DNA from: Bacteroidota bacterium
GTDB lineage: Bacteria; Bacteroidota; Bacteroidia; UKL13-3
NCBI GenBank assembly: GCA_027488905.1
Contig: JAIYAT010000035.1
Span: 310,001-374,000, forward strand
Reading direction: 5' to 3'
DNA: 64,000 bases
The position numbers and the translations under genes are program-made. Below are positions 18,311 to 27,816 of this stretch, one piece after another. Under the pieces are notes generated by a model that saw only the letters and a program-made list of their open reading frames with translations, was not told where the DNA came from and did no database searches. How positions within the stretch are numbered: position 1 is the stretch's first letter; every line of letters begins with the position of its first letter.

Positions 18311-19251
18311 ATTTAGCCCCTATTTTATTATTGGTTTACAATAGGCCTGAAACTACAAAAACATTGGTCAATTGTTTGTTGGCTCAACCCAATATAAACC
18401 AATTTGAAATTTATGTATTTTCTGATGGTCCCAAATCTGAAAATGATGTAGAAAAAATATTAGAGGTTAGACACATCCTTCAAGGGTTACATATTTGCAA
18501 AAACTTAAGTAAACATTATTCAGAAATAAACATAGGACTTTCAGAATCGGTTATAAAAGGAATTAATACTGTTTTTGAAAGCCATGAAAAAATTATTGTG
18601 CTAGAAGATGACCTTGAGATTTCTCCTTTCTTTTTCAATTACATGAATTATTACCTTTCCTATTATGAAACATTTGAAAGGGTTGGAACAATTCAAGGAT
18701 TTCAATTTCCAATTAAAGTAAATTGGAAGGAACCTGTTTTCCTTGATGAATTTGTTAATTGTTGGGGCTGGGGTACTTGGAAAAATCGTTGGACACATTT
18801 TGAACCAAATGGAAGAATACTTTTAAACGAGCTAAATGAAAGAAATTTAACTTATGAGTTTAATGGAAAAAATTCATACCCATTTATGGTTTTATTAGAA
18901 GACCAAGTTAATGGAAGGGTAAATTCTTGGGCAATTAGATGGTATGCGAGTTTGTTTTTGAAAGGATATGTTCATTTGTATCCAAATAAATCTTTAGTTA
19001 TCAATAATGGGTTAGATGGAAACGGCACACATGGCGAAAAGAAATGGTTTGTGCAAACTTTAAATAAAGATGAATTCCAGCTACTAACCCCAGAACCAAT
19101 ATTGAATTTAAAAGCAAGGCAAGCTGTAATTAAATATAGAAAACAAATTCGTTTTGAATTAAAACTATCCAATTTAAAAAAACGCTTTTTAATTAACATT
19201 TTGAGACCAATATTGAAAGCATTAAGATTAAATGGGCAAGATTCTATTTAG
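18307..19251 (+). CDS. Glycosyltransferase, GT-A fold (GNT-I/GT2-like)
   Basis: The protein has 314 residues. It opens APILLLVYNRPETTKTLVNCL, a GT-A nucleotide-sugar-binding start, and has a DxD-type acidic motif IIVLEDDLEISPFFF near residue 100. The middle part CWGWGTWKNRW is typical of Bacteroidota proteins annotated as GNT-I- or GT2-like sugar transferases. It has no signal peptide and probably works at the cytoplasmic face. It overlaps the neighbours on both sides (4 bp and 20 bp), so translation is probably coupled. Donor and acceptor are unknown. Confidence 0.75.
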   Translation: MNLAPILLLVYNRPETTKTLVNCLLAQPNINQFEIYVFSDGPKSENDVEKILEVRHILQGLHICKNLSKHYSEINIGLSESVIKGINTVFESHEKIIVLEDDLEISPFFFNYMNYYLSYYETFERVGTIQGFQFPIKVNWKEPVFLDEFVNCWGWGTWKNRWTHFEPNGRILLNELNERNLTYEFNGKNSYPFMVLLEDQVNGRVNSWAIRWYASLFLKGYVHLYPNKSLVINNGLDGNGTHGEKKWFVQTLNKDEFQLLTPEPILNLKARQAVIKYRKQIRFELKLSNLKKRFLINILRPILKALRLNGQDSI

Positions 19252-20152
19252 CTATTCTCTGTTTGAACCTAAATCTTTATTTAGCGAAAAAAGATCTCAT
19301 GATAAGCATAACACAGCTTTAAGATACTGGTATAATCTGCCACTAATACCTGCAATCAATAATATTCTTTTCCCAAATTCAGAAACACGATTGTATGTTT
19401 CAAAATCCATTTGGGAAAATCCTTTAAGCGAAGTAATTTCTTTTTTAGTTGAACAATTTGAATCTTTTAAAGTTGTTTCAAAGGAAGATAATTACAATAC
19501 AATAGAGCCAACATTTTGGCGGTTTGAACCAATATTTGATAAAGCTTATGAAACTGTATTTACAAGAGATATTGATTCTTTACCAAGCAAAGAAGAGTTT
19601 TTATTAAGCTCTTATTTTTTGTCAAATCCAAACCATTCAATTCAAACTATAAGGAGCCATCCTAACCATGTATTTCCAATTACAATAATGTTGGCAGGGT
19701 TAAGTGGTTTTAAACCTAATAAGATTTCATTTCTAGAGGGAAAAAGTTATCAGCAGTTTTGTGAAACTTATCTTTCTGATGAATATGGTTCGGATCAGAA
19801 AGCGCTTATAAACTTTTTCACAAAGGACAAAGATTATATTAGAAGCCAATTTTTGGATTGTAGAATCAATAAAATGGCAAAATTACCAAAGCCATTGATT
19901 GATTGCAATGAGTTAGTTTATGATAAAAAATTTGAAAAGAGTTTTCAAATATATCATGCTACAGAACTAATTAAATGGTTAGAGAAGAATATTGCTTGGA
20001 GCGGAGAACCAATCGATATAAGGGGTTTACCGATGTCTGATTTTCTTCAATTGAATTACCCAGAAATAAAAATACTCCTTTCTTCTCTTTCTCTTTGTTC
20101 AAATAAAATTAGAGATTTTTACTTTTTCAAGAATGAAAATCTTTATTCCTAG
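19232..20152 (+). CDS. Putative glycosyltransferase-like protein of unknown specificity
   Basis: The protein has 306 residues and is soluble. I do not recognise the family with certainty. FTRDIDSLPSKEEF near residue 112 looks like a DxD-type metal/nucleotide-sugar motif, and the later QTIRSHPNHVFPITIMLAG resembles proteins in capsule loci that read a donor sugar. The start ATG overlaps the previous gene by 20 bp, and the next gene starts 2 bp after its stop, so it is embedded in the operon. A GGTTTGAACC copy at 19521-19530 encodes WRFEPIF. Confidence 0.5.
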   Translation: MGKILFSYSLFEPKSLFSEKRSHDKHNTALRYWYNLPLIPAINNILFPNSETRLYVSKSIWENPLSEVISFLVEQFESFKVVSKEDNYNTIEPTFWRFEPIFDKAYETVFTRDIDSLPSKEEFLLSSYFLSNPNHSIQTIRSHPNHVFPITIMLAGLSGFKPNKISFLEGKSYQQFCETYLSDEYGSDQKALINFFTKDKDYIRSQFLDCRINKMAKLPKPLIDCNELVYDKKFEKSFQIYHATELIKWLEKNIAWSGEPIDIRGLPMSDFLQLNYPEIKILLSSLSLCSNKIRDFYFFKNENLYS

Positions 20153-20154
20153 CA

Positions 20155-21045
20155 ATGACTTCACAAGATTTAAAACTGAGTATAATCATTCCAAACTTTA
20201 ACTCTGGAAGTACCTTAGAGCAAACATTAGGATCAATCATAAACCAAAAATACCCAAACCTAGAAATAATTGTAATAGATGGAAATAGCACTGATAACAG
20301 CCTTGAAGTCATTAAAAAACATGAGAAACACCTCACATATTGGGTAAGTGAAAAAGATAATGGCCAAGCACATGCAATTAATAAGGGACTAAAAGTTGTA
20401 ACTGGTGACTATGTTTCTTTTATGAATGCTGATGATTTATATTTAGATGGCGCTTTCAAACAAATAAATCTTATTGGTTCAAAGTATAAGTATGATTTTA
20501 TCTTCGGAAACGTGAAGTCTGGAGAAACGCTAAAAAATTCAATTACCATAAAAAACACTTTATCCACTTTAGATTTAGACAAGCTATTGTTATTCTTTTT
20601 TAATGTTAGGTTCATTGTTCCTTCTCAAAGTGTATGGATAAATTTGGCATTTTTAAGGAAAAATCAACTTGATACTTTAGATGAAACATTAAACTACTGC
20701 ATGGATTTAGATTGGTATTGTCGTATTTCTATGTTTGACCCAAAGACTTATAAAATAGAAATTCCAAATTCATTCTTTAGGCTTGCGGGTAATACTAAAA
20801 CACTTAAAAACAGTAAAGCGATGAAGGAAGAATCATTGCAAGTGGCACATAAATATTTAAAAGTATTGAATTCCAATCAAGCAAGTTATTGGTATAAACA
20901 TTTGTTATTAGATAAAATAATAAGAAAAATTTACAAGAAGAAAATAGAAAATCGATTTGGGGTGCATTTTTGGTTGATAAGAAAAACGGGTATAATCGCC
21001 TTATTTGATAAAAGATTCTTAGGCCTTTTAAAATCGAGTATTTGA
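20155..21045 (+). CDS. Family 2 glycosyltransferase (WcaA-like)
   Basis: This 296-residue protein has the classical GT2 start LSIIIPNFNSGSTLEQTLGSI, the EIIVIDGNSTDNS nucleotide-binding segment, NGQAHAINKGL, and the DxD-type motif MNADDLY near residue 92. It uses a nucleotide sugar to extend the repeat unit at the cytoplasmic face. The acceptor is unknown. It is in the middle of the operon, with a 1-bp gap before the next gene. Confidence 0.88.
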   Translation: MTSQDLKLSIIIPNFNSGSTLEQTLGSIINQKYPNLEIIVIDGNSTDNSLEVIKKHEKHLTYWVSEKDNGQAHAINKGLKVVTGDYVSFMNADDLYLDGAFKQINLIGSKYKYDFIFGNVKSGETLKNSITIKNTLSTLDLDKLLLFFFNVRFIVPSQSVWINLAFLRKNQLDTLDETLNYCMDLDWYCRISMFDPKTYKIEIPNSFFRLAGNTKTLKNSKAMKEESLQVAHKYLKVLNSNQASYWYKHLLLDKIIRKIYKKKIENRFGVHFWLIRKTGIIALFDKRFLGLLKSSI

Positions 21046-21046
21046 G

Positions 21047-22120
21047 ATGAAATTGGAAATTTTACATCGCTTACGGTGGTTAAAACAAATGATTTATGCA
21101 ACAGATATCTCTGTTGCAGGAGGATATCATTTAGGAAATGCAGGTGATATCTTGATGGGAAAATCGGTTCAACAATTACTTAAAAAATTTAACAAATTAG
21201 GGAGTTTACAAACTTTATATAATTTAAGTATATGGCCAAAAGCTAAAAAGGTAATATTAGGAGGAGGCGCAATAGGCTATTCTAAACCACTTGAAGAATT
21301 AACAAACACTTATCCTGATCCTTCTAAAGTATTAGTGCTTGGAGTGGATTTTAATGAATCAAGCTATTCTTCTGAGCTGATTAGTTATTTGAAAGCTATT
21401 CCAGTTTTAGTAACTAGGTCTGAAGCTAATGGAAAATATCTAAATTTACTTTTAGGAAGAAATGACATTTTAAGCCTTCCTGATTTAGGTTTTATTTGGC
21501 AAAATGAAAATTTCTTGGCCAATAGAACAAATCCAAAAGATAAAAAATTGGTAGTTAATTTAATGCCAATTTATGTTGAGAAATTCCAAAATAGCTACAG
21601 ACCTATTGAACAATATAGAAACGAAAGACCTGAGGTTTATTCGAATATCGAAAAGATTTTCGCAAACTATTTAAATTGGGCAGAAGGAATTATTTCTAGC
21701 TATAGAGCAGATGGATTTAGCATAACTGCAATTCCATTTACGCCAGCAGATGAAGAATTAATGTTGGGGTTATCCTTTCTAAAAAAATCAGAAGTTCTTC
21801 CATATGATTCTAATATTTTAAATAGCCTTGAAATTATGATTAATGCAAGTACTATTTTATGTACCCGTTTTCATGCTACGCTTATTGGAATAAGAAGTTT
21901 TTCAGAGATTATTCCGTTTGCGTATGCCCATAAAAATGAAGAGCTATTGCATTCAATTGGCATAACTTCGGAACAAATTGTTACCCCTTTAAAAATGATT
22001 GGGGACTATAATTCTTTAAAAGACTCATTTAGGGTTGAACCAACTACCGTGATTCAATTGGAGCAAAAAGCGTATAATTCTTATTACTCCTTAGTTGAAA
22101 ATTTCCTAAAAAATCAATGA
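21047..22120 (+). CDS. Polysaccharide pyruvyl transferase family protein
   Basis: The protein has 357 residues. It has the family start AGGYHLGNAGDILMGKSVQQLL near residue 25, a Gly-rich VILGGGAIGYSKP near 70, the central VTRSEANGKYL, and a C-terminal ILCTRFHATLIGIRSFSEIIPFAYAHKNEEL, where the Arg/His pair sits. The family transfers pyruvate from phosphoenolpyruvate to form ketals on surface polysaccharides (CsaB, WcaK), and some members have other roles. It overlaps the next gene by 4 bp. A second family member lies at 24547-25527. Confidence 0.8.
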   Translation: MKLEILHRLRWLKQMIYATDISVAGGYHLGNAGDILMGKSVQQLLKKFNKLGSLQTLYNLSIWPKAKKVILGGGAIGYSKPLEELTNTYPDPSKVLVLGVDFNESSYSSELISYLKAIPVLVTRSEANGKYLNLLLGRNDILSLPDLGFIWQNENFLANRTNPKDKKLVVNLMPIYVEKFQNSYRPIEQYRNERPEVYSNIEKIFANYLNWAEGIISSYRADGFSITAIPFTPADEELMLGLSFLKKSEVLPYDSNILNSLEIMINASTILCTRFHATLIGIRSFSEIIPFAYAHKNEELLHSIGITSEQIVTPLKMIGDYNSLKDSFRVEPTTVIQLEQKAYNSYYSLVENFLKNQ

Positions 22121-22914
22121 TAAACTACAGCATTATCATTCCAACATTTAGAAGAGAAAAAGAGCTGATAAATTGCCTAGAATTACTTTACCCTCAATTG
22201 AATGTAAAATTAGGGATTGAAATCATTGTAAGTTCAGATGATACAGTTTCGGATAATTTGCTAGAAAAATTTAATTGGGTAACTTTTTTAAATGGACCAA
22301 GGAAAGGTCCGGCTGCAAACAGAAATTCAGCTGCAAAAAATGCAAAAGGAGCTTGGTTATTTTTTATTGATGACGATTGTTTACCTCAATCTAATTGGTT
22401 AAATGAAGCAATTGTAGCAACCAAAGATGAACAAGGCGTATTTTGCATTGAAGGCAAAACATTGGCCATTGGGGAAAAGAAATGCTTTGATGAAGTAGCA
22501 CCTATCAATGAAAATGGAGGAAAGTTATGGTCATGTAATTTCGGAATCAAAAAAGATATTTTTCTTCAGATTGGGGGATTTGATGAACAATTCCCTATTG
22601 CTACAATGGAAGACATTGACTTTAAAATAAGGTTTGAGAGCATTGGTGAGATAAGGTTTGTGAGTGAAATGTTGGCATATCACCCTTGGAGAAGAAAAAA
22701 GGCATTTGGAAATTTTAACCAAAGACTTTTATCCCAAAAGCAATTTAAAAATAAACATTATAACCAATCAATTTCAAAATTTAGAATTCAAAGAATTAGT
22801 ATATTTATTAATTCTATTCCAATTAATATCATTCAATTGTTTAAATATCAAGGAAGAGGTTTTGCTTTCTTCTTAGATAAAACCATCATGAATTTTTGTA
22901 TGATTTTTATTTAA
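22117..22914 (+). CDS. Family 2 glycosyltransferase
   Basis: The 265-residue GT2 protein has NYSIIIPTFRREKELINCLELL at the start, GPAANRNSAAKNAKGAWLFFIDDDC near residue 66 (the acidic IDDDC is the DxD site), and GGFDEQFPIATMEDIDFKIR, the typical GT2 acceptor-side ED motif. It lies between a pyruvyl transferase and an acyltransferase, and the acyltransferase ATG follows the stop without a gap. Sugar specificity is unknown. Confidence 0.88.
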   Translation: MINYSIIIPTFRREKELINCLELLYPQLNVKLGIEIIVSSDDTVSDNLLEKFNWVTFLNGPRKGPAANRNSAAKNAKGAWLFFIDDDCLPQSNWLNEAIVATKDEQGVFCIEGKTLAIGEKKCFDEVAPINENGGKLWSCNFGIKKDIFLQIGGFDEQFPIATMEDIDFKIRFESIGEIRFVSEMLAYHPWRRKKAFGNFNQRLLSQKQFKNKHYNQSISKFRIQRISIFINSIPINIIQLFKYQGRGFAFFLDKTIMNFCMIFI

Positions 22915-23490
22915 ATGTTAAAAACATTTCAACACAAATTATCATTCTATATTAGGTTCAACACCTACAAAAAACTTAGAAAATTACTAAGAACTTTATT
23001 GTATAAATTCTTAGGAATGAAAGTTGGCAATGGCACGTTATTGCCAAAAATTGGAGTAAGTTGGCCACATCAAGTTTCAATAGGAAATTATTGCAGATTA
23101 GAAAATGGCATTTCATTTAAGTTTGATGGTATTTATAAAGATGGACCAAATATCATAATTGAAAACAATGTTTTTCTAGGTGCAAATGTTGAGTTTAATA
23201 TTAGAAAAAAAATAAGTATTGGAGCGGACTGTTTAATAGGGTCAAATTGTAAGTTTATAGACCATGATCATGGATTCAAATTAAATGAATTAATTAGAAG
23301 TCAGGTAGGAACAGAACAAGCTATTTTTATTGGAAAAGATGTTTGGCTAGGCAGTAATGTTTTAGTACTTAAAGGTGTTTTCATAGGTGATGGTGCAATT
23401 ATTGGCGCAAATTCATTGGTAAATAAAACTATTCCTGCCAATGAAATTTGGGCTGGCAACCCTATTAAATTCATAAAATCAAGACAATGA
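22915..23490 (+). CDS. Left-handed beta-helix (hexapeptide) acyltransferase
   Basis: This 191-residue member of the LbH/maltose-acetyltransferase group has hexapeptide-repeat segments from about residue 55 (QVSIGNYCRLENGISF, NNVFLGANVEFNI, VWLGSNVLVLKGVFIGDGAIIGANSLV). The catalytic His is within IDHDHGF near residue 117, and the C-terminal AGNPIKFIK closes the fold. It probably O-acetylates a sugar of the polymer with acetyl-CoA. It overlaps the next gene by 4 bp. Confidence 0.85.
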   Translation: MLKTFQHKLSFYIRFNTYKKLRKLLRTLLYKFLGMKVGNGTLLPKIGVSWPHQVSIGNYCRLENGISFKFDGIYKDGPNIIIENNVFLGANVEFNIRKKISIGADCLIGSNCKFIDHDHGFKLNELIRSQVGTEQAIFIGKDVWLGSNVLVLKGVFIGDGAIIGANSLVNKTIPANEIWAGNPIKFIKSRQ

Positions 23491-24569
23491 GAATAGCATT
23501 TCTTGTTGGGTCAATGAATACAAAAACAAATGGCGTTGCCGCATATACAAAATTACTTTCCGAGCAACTAAAAGCGATTGGTCATACTGTTACAATAATT
23601 GTTTTAAATGAAAAAGATTCAGAAAGCGTATCTAAAGATATTTACACTATAGAAAAAAGTTTATCGACAGTAAAGCGATTTTCATTATTGGATAATATAC
23701 TTAAGCAATTGAATCCAGATGTTATCTCAATTCAATTTGTACCTTATAGTTATCATAAAAAGGGCTTGTCAATAGAATTGCTAATTTTCACTCAAATTCT
23801 AAAAAAATTCAAAGTTCATCTAATGATTCATGAGCCTTGGATTGAAATAACAAAGCAAACTAGCTTAAAAAACAGAATAGTTTCAATCCTTCAAAAATCT
23901 TTGCTTTTTGGAATTCTTAAGAATATTAAACCTGTTTTAATTACGAGTACAATTCCGCATTATGTAAAAATGACAAGAAGAAATGTGAAGTTACTTCCCT
24001 TAATAAGCAATATTCCTTTTCAACCTAATTTAAACTTAAAGGCAAGAACTGAAAATGAATTGAAATGCATTTTTTTTGGCAATTTCAGTTTTGATACCAA
24101 GGGTTTTAAATCACAACTAAATTGGATCAAACAGTATTGTTTTGAAAATGATTTGGCCCCTAAAATAACTTTAGTGGGAGATAATGGAATTCAAAAAGCT
24201 AAGAATATACATCTCATAAAAAATATTATTGGAGTAAATAACCTACTGGATTTAGGTTGGCTAACCGAGAAAGATATCTCATACTTGCTACAAGAACAAG
24301 ACTTAGGAATATCTAGGGCTACATTAAGTCTTTTTGGAAAAAGTGGTTCTACTTTGGCCATGTTAGAGCACGGACTGCCAGTACTTTTAAGAGGCATAGA
24401 AGAAACAAATGCAGCTAAATTATCAAATTCAGATTTTGCAAAACAACTTATACAAATTTCAGAAGGTTTTGATTATAAAATGTGTCGGTTTGAACCAAAA
24501 ATTGATGCTACCAATACCCATTCATTAAAATTTTTAAGCTTTATAAATGAATCATTATTACCTAGCTGA
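23487..24569 (+). CDS. Family 4 glycosyltransferase
   Basis: The protein has 360 residues with the GT-B fold. The N-terminal half opens MRIAFLVGSMNTKTNGVAAY, and the C-terminal half has IFFGNFSFDTKGF and the LGISRATLSLFGKSGSTLAMLEHGLPVLLRG donor-site region. The usual GT4 E-x7-E motif is weak here, so the donor may be unusual. A GGTTTGAACC copy at 24487-24496 encodes CRFEPK near the C-terminus. It overlaps the next gene by 23 bp. Confidence 0.75.
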   Translation: MRIAFLVGSMNTKTNGVAAYTKLLSEQLKAIGHTVTIIVLNEKDSESVSKDIYTIEKSLSTVKRFSLLDNILKQLNPDVISIQFVPYSYHKKGLSIELLIFTQILKKFKVHLMIHEPWIEITKQTSLKNRIVSILQKSLLFGILKNIKPVLITSTIPHYVKMTRRNVKLLPLISNIPFQPNLNLKARTENELKCIFFGNFSFDTKGFKSQLNWIKQYCFENDLAPKITLVGDNGIQKAKNIHLIKNIIGVNNLLDLGWLTEKDISYLLQEQDLGISRATLSLFGKSGSTLAMLEHGLPVLLRGIEETNAAKLSNSDFAKQLIQISEGFDYKMCRFEPKIDATNTHSLKFLSFINESLLPS

Positions 24570-25527
24570 AGGCTTGAAGAAAAATAATTTGGGAGACATC
24601 ATTCAAGGGATGTCTGCGCGAGCTTACTTGGGTGAAAACGCAATTTGTTTGGATAGAGAAAAACTAAATGAATTTGAGGGAGAAAAAGGAATTCTAATAG
24701 CGAATGGTTGGTTTATGCATGATTACAATGCATTTCCACCAGCAGAAAAACTAACCCCATTTTACATTAGTTTTCATTTAGCTAGCATTAAACTGCTTTT
24801 TAGTAAAGCAAACAGAAAACACTTTAGAAAATTTGGTCCTGTTGGTTGTAGAGACAGAAAAACTCAAATATACTTTCTACTGAATGGCATTCCAGCTTAT
24901 TATTCAGGATGTTTAACTGTAACTTTTAATAAAAGGAAATCAGCTTTTAAAAGAACCTTCAAGGATTCAATTGTAATGGTAGACAATGTAGACCACCAAT
25001 TTCCAAAGGAGGTAATTGATAAGATTAAGGAAATCGGTAAGAAAGAAATAAGTTTATTTAATCATGACCCAATTCATAATGAAAATGATTTTGATAGTTA
25101 CCTAATTGAAAATGAGGCCTACATTAATAAGTTAATGGAAGAATACAGTGGTTCAAGTGTGGTTATAACTAATAAATTACATTGTGCCTTACCTTGCTTG
25201 TCTTTAGGAATAAAAGTAATTTTTATACATCCAAATCCTAAGGATGGAAGATTAAACATTCTTGGCAAATTCATACCCATTTATTCCTATACAGAGGTAT
25301 TAAGTTGGGATAAAATTCCAAATTATAAAGTAAATCAAAGGGTATTGAAAACCATTCAGTTTAAGTTAGAAAGACTAACAACATGCTTTGTTGAAAACAA
25401 GGTTAACCCATTTAAAAAATCAACTAATTTGAGCGACAACATAGAAAAGTATTTCGTCAATATTATTGCTTTTGCACTTAGTAGTTTTGGATATTTAATA
25501 AGAAAATACAAATCCTTTGAAAAGTAA
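24547..25527 (+). CDS. Second polysaccharide pyruvyl transferase-like protein
   Basis: The protein has 326 residues. The start YLAEGLKKNNLGDIIQGMSA matches the GD-IQ motif of the polysaccharide pyruvyl transferase superfamily. ILIANGWFMHDYN near residue 50, GPVGCRDRKTQIYFLLNGIPAYYSGCLTV near 97 and VITNKLHCALPCLSLGIKVIF near 210 are the other family blocks. Its sequence is unlike the member at 21047, so the two are not recent duplicates. The ATG lies 23 bp inside the previous gene, but this start is needed for the family motif at residue 15. Confidence 0.78.
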   Translation: MNHYYLAEGLKKNNLGDIIQGMSARAYLGENAICLDREKLNEFEGEKGILIANGWFMHDYNAFPPAEKLTPFYISFHLASIKLLFSKANRKHFRKFGPVGCRDRKTQIYFLLNGIPAYYSGCLTVTFNKRKSAFKRTFKDSIVMVDNVDHQFPKEVIDKIKEIGKKEISLFNHDPIHNENDFDSYLIENEAYINKLMEEYSGSSVVITNKLHCALPCLSLGIKVIFIHPNPKDGRLNILGKFIPIYSYTEVLSWDKIPNYKVNQRVLKTIQFKLERLTTCFVENKVNPFKKSTNLSDNIEKYFVNIIAFALSSFGYLIRKYKSFEK

Positions 25528-26590
25528 TAACAAACCAAAAGTATTAATTTATTGCACGCGCTTGCTTGAGGCTGGTGGAATAGAAAGTCATGTTCATTCT
25601 TTTGTTAATGAGTTAGCCAATGATTTGGATATATATTTAGTTGTGCTAGACTCTAGATTAAATAATGTACAGAAAGCAAATTATCAAAAAAAATGCAAGA
25701 AAACTTGGATAATTAAAAAGGGAGGATTCATTGAAAGGCTTTTCTTTCTTTTTATAGTTTTAATAAAGGTTCGAACAATAAGGTATGATTATTTTTACTC
25801 AAATGGCCAGGGTGATAGTATAAGTTTTACCAGGAAAATGCTAAGTAAAAAGACAGTATGGGTACATCATCATCATACTGCTGTTTCAAAAGGCTTGTTG
25901 AATGATTGGTCTCCAGAATACTACTATACCTTAAAAAATTCTGATATTTTAAATGCTTGTTCAAAATCAATAGCAGAGGAACTAGAGGCAATTACCTTAA
26001 GAAAATCATTGTGTGTTCCTTGTTTTTCATATCCAATTAAAACTTCTAATAGATTTAACATTAGTTCTCCAATAAAGCTTGGTTTCTTTGGCAGATTGAT
26101 TCCAGAAAAGGGAATTACGCAACTTTGTCGAATATCAAAAGTTCTAGACCCTTCTTTGTTAGAGATTCATATTTGGGGTAAAGGAGAAATTTATGATGAT
26201 ATTTTTTTTAAAAACTACCCAAGTATAAATTTTCATGGTCCTTTTGAAGGCAAAGACGAACTTAGTGTTGTTCTAAATTTGATAGACGCCTTCATACTGA
26301 TTAGTGAACATCCTGAGGGATTGCCAATAAGTTTATTGGAAGTAATGGGAGCTGGAAAACCTTGGATAGCTACAAACATTGGAGGTATAAGAGATATAGT
26401 GGTTGAAGAATATAGAAATTACCTATTGCCACAAAATTTACCAGAGGAAGATTTGGTTGTTCATATTTATAATTTTATTGAAGGATTAATCAATCGTGCA
26501 AATATTTCTGAAATACAAATAAAAAAGTATGATGAAAGCTACTCCCCTTCAAAGGTTAGTGAGGATTGGCTCAAGATTTTTTCCATATAA
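25517..26590 (+). CDS. Family 4 glycosyltransferase
   Basis: The 357-residue GT-B protein starts KVLIYCTRLLEAGGIESHVHSFV. The C-terminal part has KLGFFGRLIPEKGITQL near residue 190 and the classical GT4 donor motif EHPEGLPISLLEVMGAGKPWIATNIGG near 260. The only possible start is a TTG at 25517, 11 bp inside the previous gene, since the next Met lies past the nucleotide-binding start. TTG starts with such overlaps recur in this operon. Confidence 0.87.
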   Translation: MKSNNKPKVLIYCTRLLEAGGIESHVHSFVNELANDLDIYLVVLDSRLNNVQKANYQKKCKKTWIIKKGGFIERLFFLFIVLIKVRTIRYDYFYSNGQGDSISFTRKMLSKKTVWVHHHHTAVSKGLLNDWSPEYYYTLKNSDILNACSKSIAEELEAITLRKSLCVPCFSYPIKTSNRFNISSPIKLGFFGRLIPEKGITQLCRISKVLDPSLLEIHIWGKGEIYDDIFFKNYPSINFHGPFEGKDELSVVLNLIDAFILISEHPEGLPISLLEVMGAGKPWIATNIGGIRDIVVEEYRNYLLPQNLPEEDLVVHIYNFIEGLINRANISEIQIKKYDESYSPSKVSEDWLKIFSI

Positions 26591-26592
26591 TA

Positions 26593-27816
26593 ATGTTAAT
26601 TCTTTCTCACCCAACCGGTAACCAATTTGTAAGAAATGCAGTAGATGCATTTCATGAATCTAAGATTTTGAAAGAATTTTTAACTGGATATGCAGGCTTT
26701 ACTTCGAATCCAATTCATAATTTTTTAAAGACTTTTATAAAGGATTTTAGCAGAAGAGAATACCCAGAGGTATTTAAAGAAAATACTATTGTAAAGCCTT
26801 CAGATGAATTAATTAGGCTTTTTATTCAAAGAAGTAAATATTTAAAAAAGATAAGCCCAATAAATTCATACTTTTCAATTGATAATAATTTTCATAGACA
26901 TGATTTGTTTGTTGCCCAAAGAATTGCTAAAGGCATACAGAATTTAAAAATGGTTTACGCATATGAGGACGCTGCGTTCCAAACTTTTAAAATTGCCAAA
27001 GAAAAAAACTTAATACGATTTTATGACCTTCCAATTGGATATTGGAAAGCAGGTCAACATTGGCAGGAAATTGCTGCAAAAAACCAACCTTATTTGCTAA
27101 ACACAATTCGAGGATTATCTGAATCGGTTCAAAAAATAGAAAGTAAAGAAAATGAACTTCAACTAGCTAATCACATCATTGTTGCAAGTAACTTTACAAA
27201 ATCCACTTTGATTGAAACTCCCTATTACGAAAAAACCATTGTGATACCTTATGGGTTTCCTCAACCTGTTTTGGCCAAAAAACAGCTGTCTATAAAAAAG
27301 CTTAAAGTACTATTTGTTGGTGGTTTAACACAAAGGAAAGGAATTGGCGAGGTTTTGGATAGCGTGAAATCATTTCAAAATCAAATTGAATTAACTATTG
27401 TAGGTCAACTAACTGGAAAAACCAATCTAGAATTAATAAATAAGTTAAAACAATATCATTGGATCAATTCTCTGCCTCATTCTGAAATATTAAAAGTGAT
27501 GGATGAACATGATGTTTTACTTTTCCCATCATGGTTTGAAGGCTTTGGCTTGGTAATTAGCGAGGCTATGTCTAGAGGACTTCCAGTGATAACAACTCCA
27601 AATACTGGAGCAAATGAGTTTATAAAGAATGGTATTAATGGTTGGTTAATTAATCCTGGAGAAACGGATAAAATAGAAAGCATACTAGATGATGTGTTAG
27701 CCAATCGCTCAAAACTAATAGAAATGAGTAAGGCAGCGATAATTACTGCTAACGAAAGACCTTGGTCGCATTATAAAAGCGATTTAGCAAACTTTGTCAT
27801 ACAACAAAATGTTTGA
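26593..27816 (+). CDS. Family 4 glycosyltransferase
   Basis: The protein has 407 residues and GT-B fold. The N-terminal half opens MLILSHPTGNQFVRNAVDAF. The donor half has KVLFVGGLTQRKGIGEVLDSV near residue 236, LFPSWFEGFGLVISEAMSRGLPVITTPNTG near 314 (the E-x7-E motif) and NGWLINPG. I start at the ATG at 26593, 2 bp after the previous stop, rather than at a TTG at 26566. It ends 8 bp inside the polymerase-like gene. Confidence 0.88.
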   Translation: MLILSHPTGNQFVRNAVDAFHESKILKEFLTGYAGFTSNPIHNFLKTFIKDFSRREYPEVFKENTIVKPSDELIRLFIQRSKYLKKISPINSYFSIDNNFHRHDLFVAQRIAKGIQNLKMVYAYEDAAFQTFKIAKEKNLIRFYDLPIGYWKAGQHWQEIAAKNQPYLLNTIRGLSESVQKIESKENELQLANHIIVASNFTKSTLIETPYYEKTIVIPYGFPQPVLAKKQLSIKKLKVLFVGGLTQRKGIGEVLDSVKSFQNQIELTIVGQLTGKTNLELINKLKQYHWINSLPHSEILKVMDEHDVLLFPSWFEGFGLVISEAMSRGLPVITTPNTGANEFIKNGINGWLINPGETDKIESILDDVLANRSKLIEMSKAAIITANERPWSHYKSDLANFVIQQNV

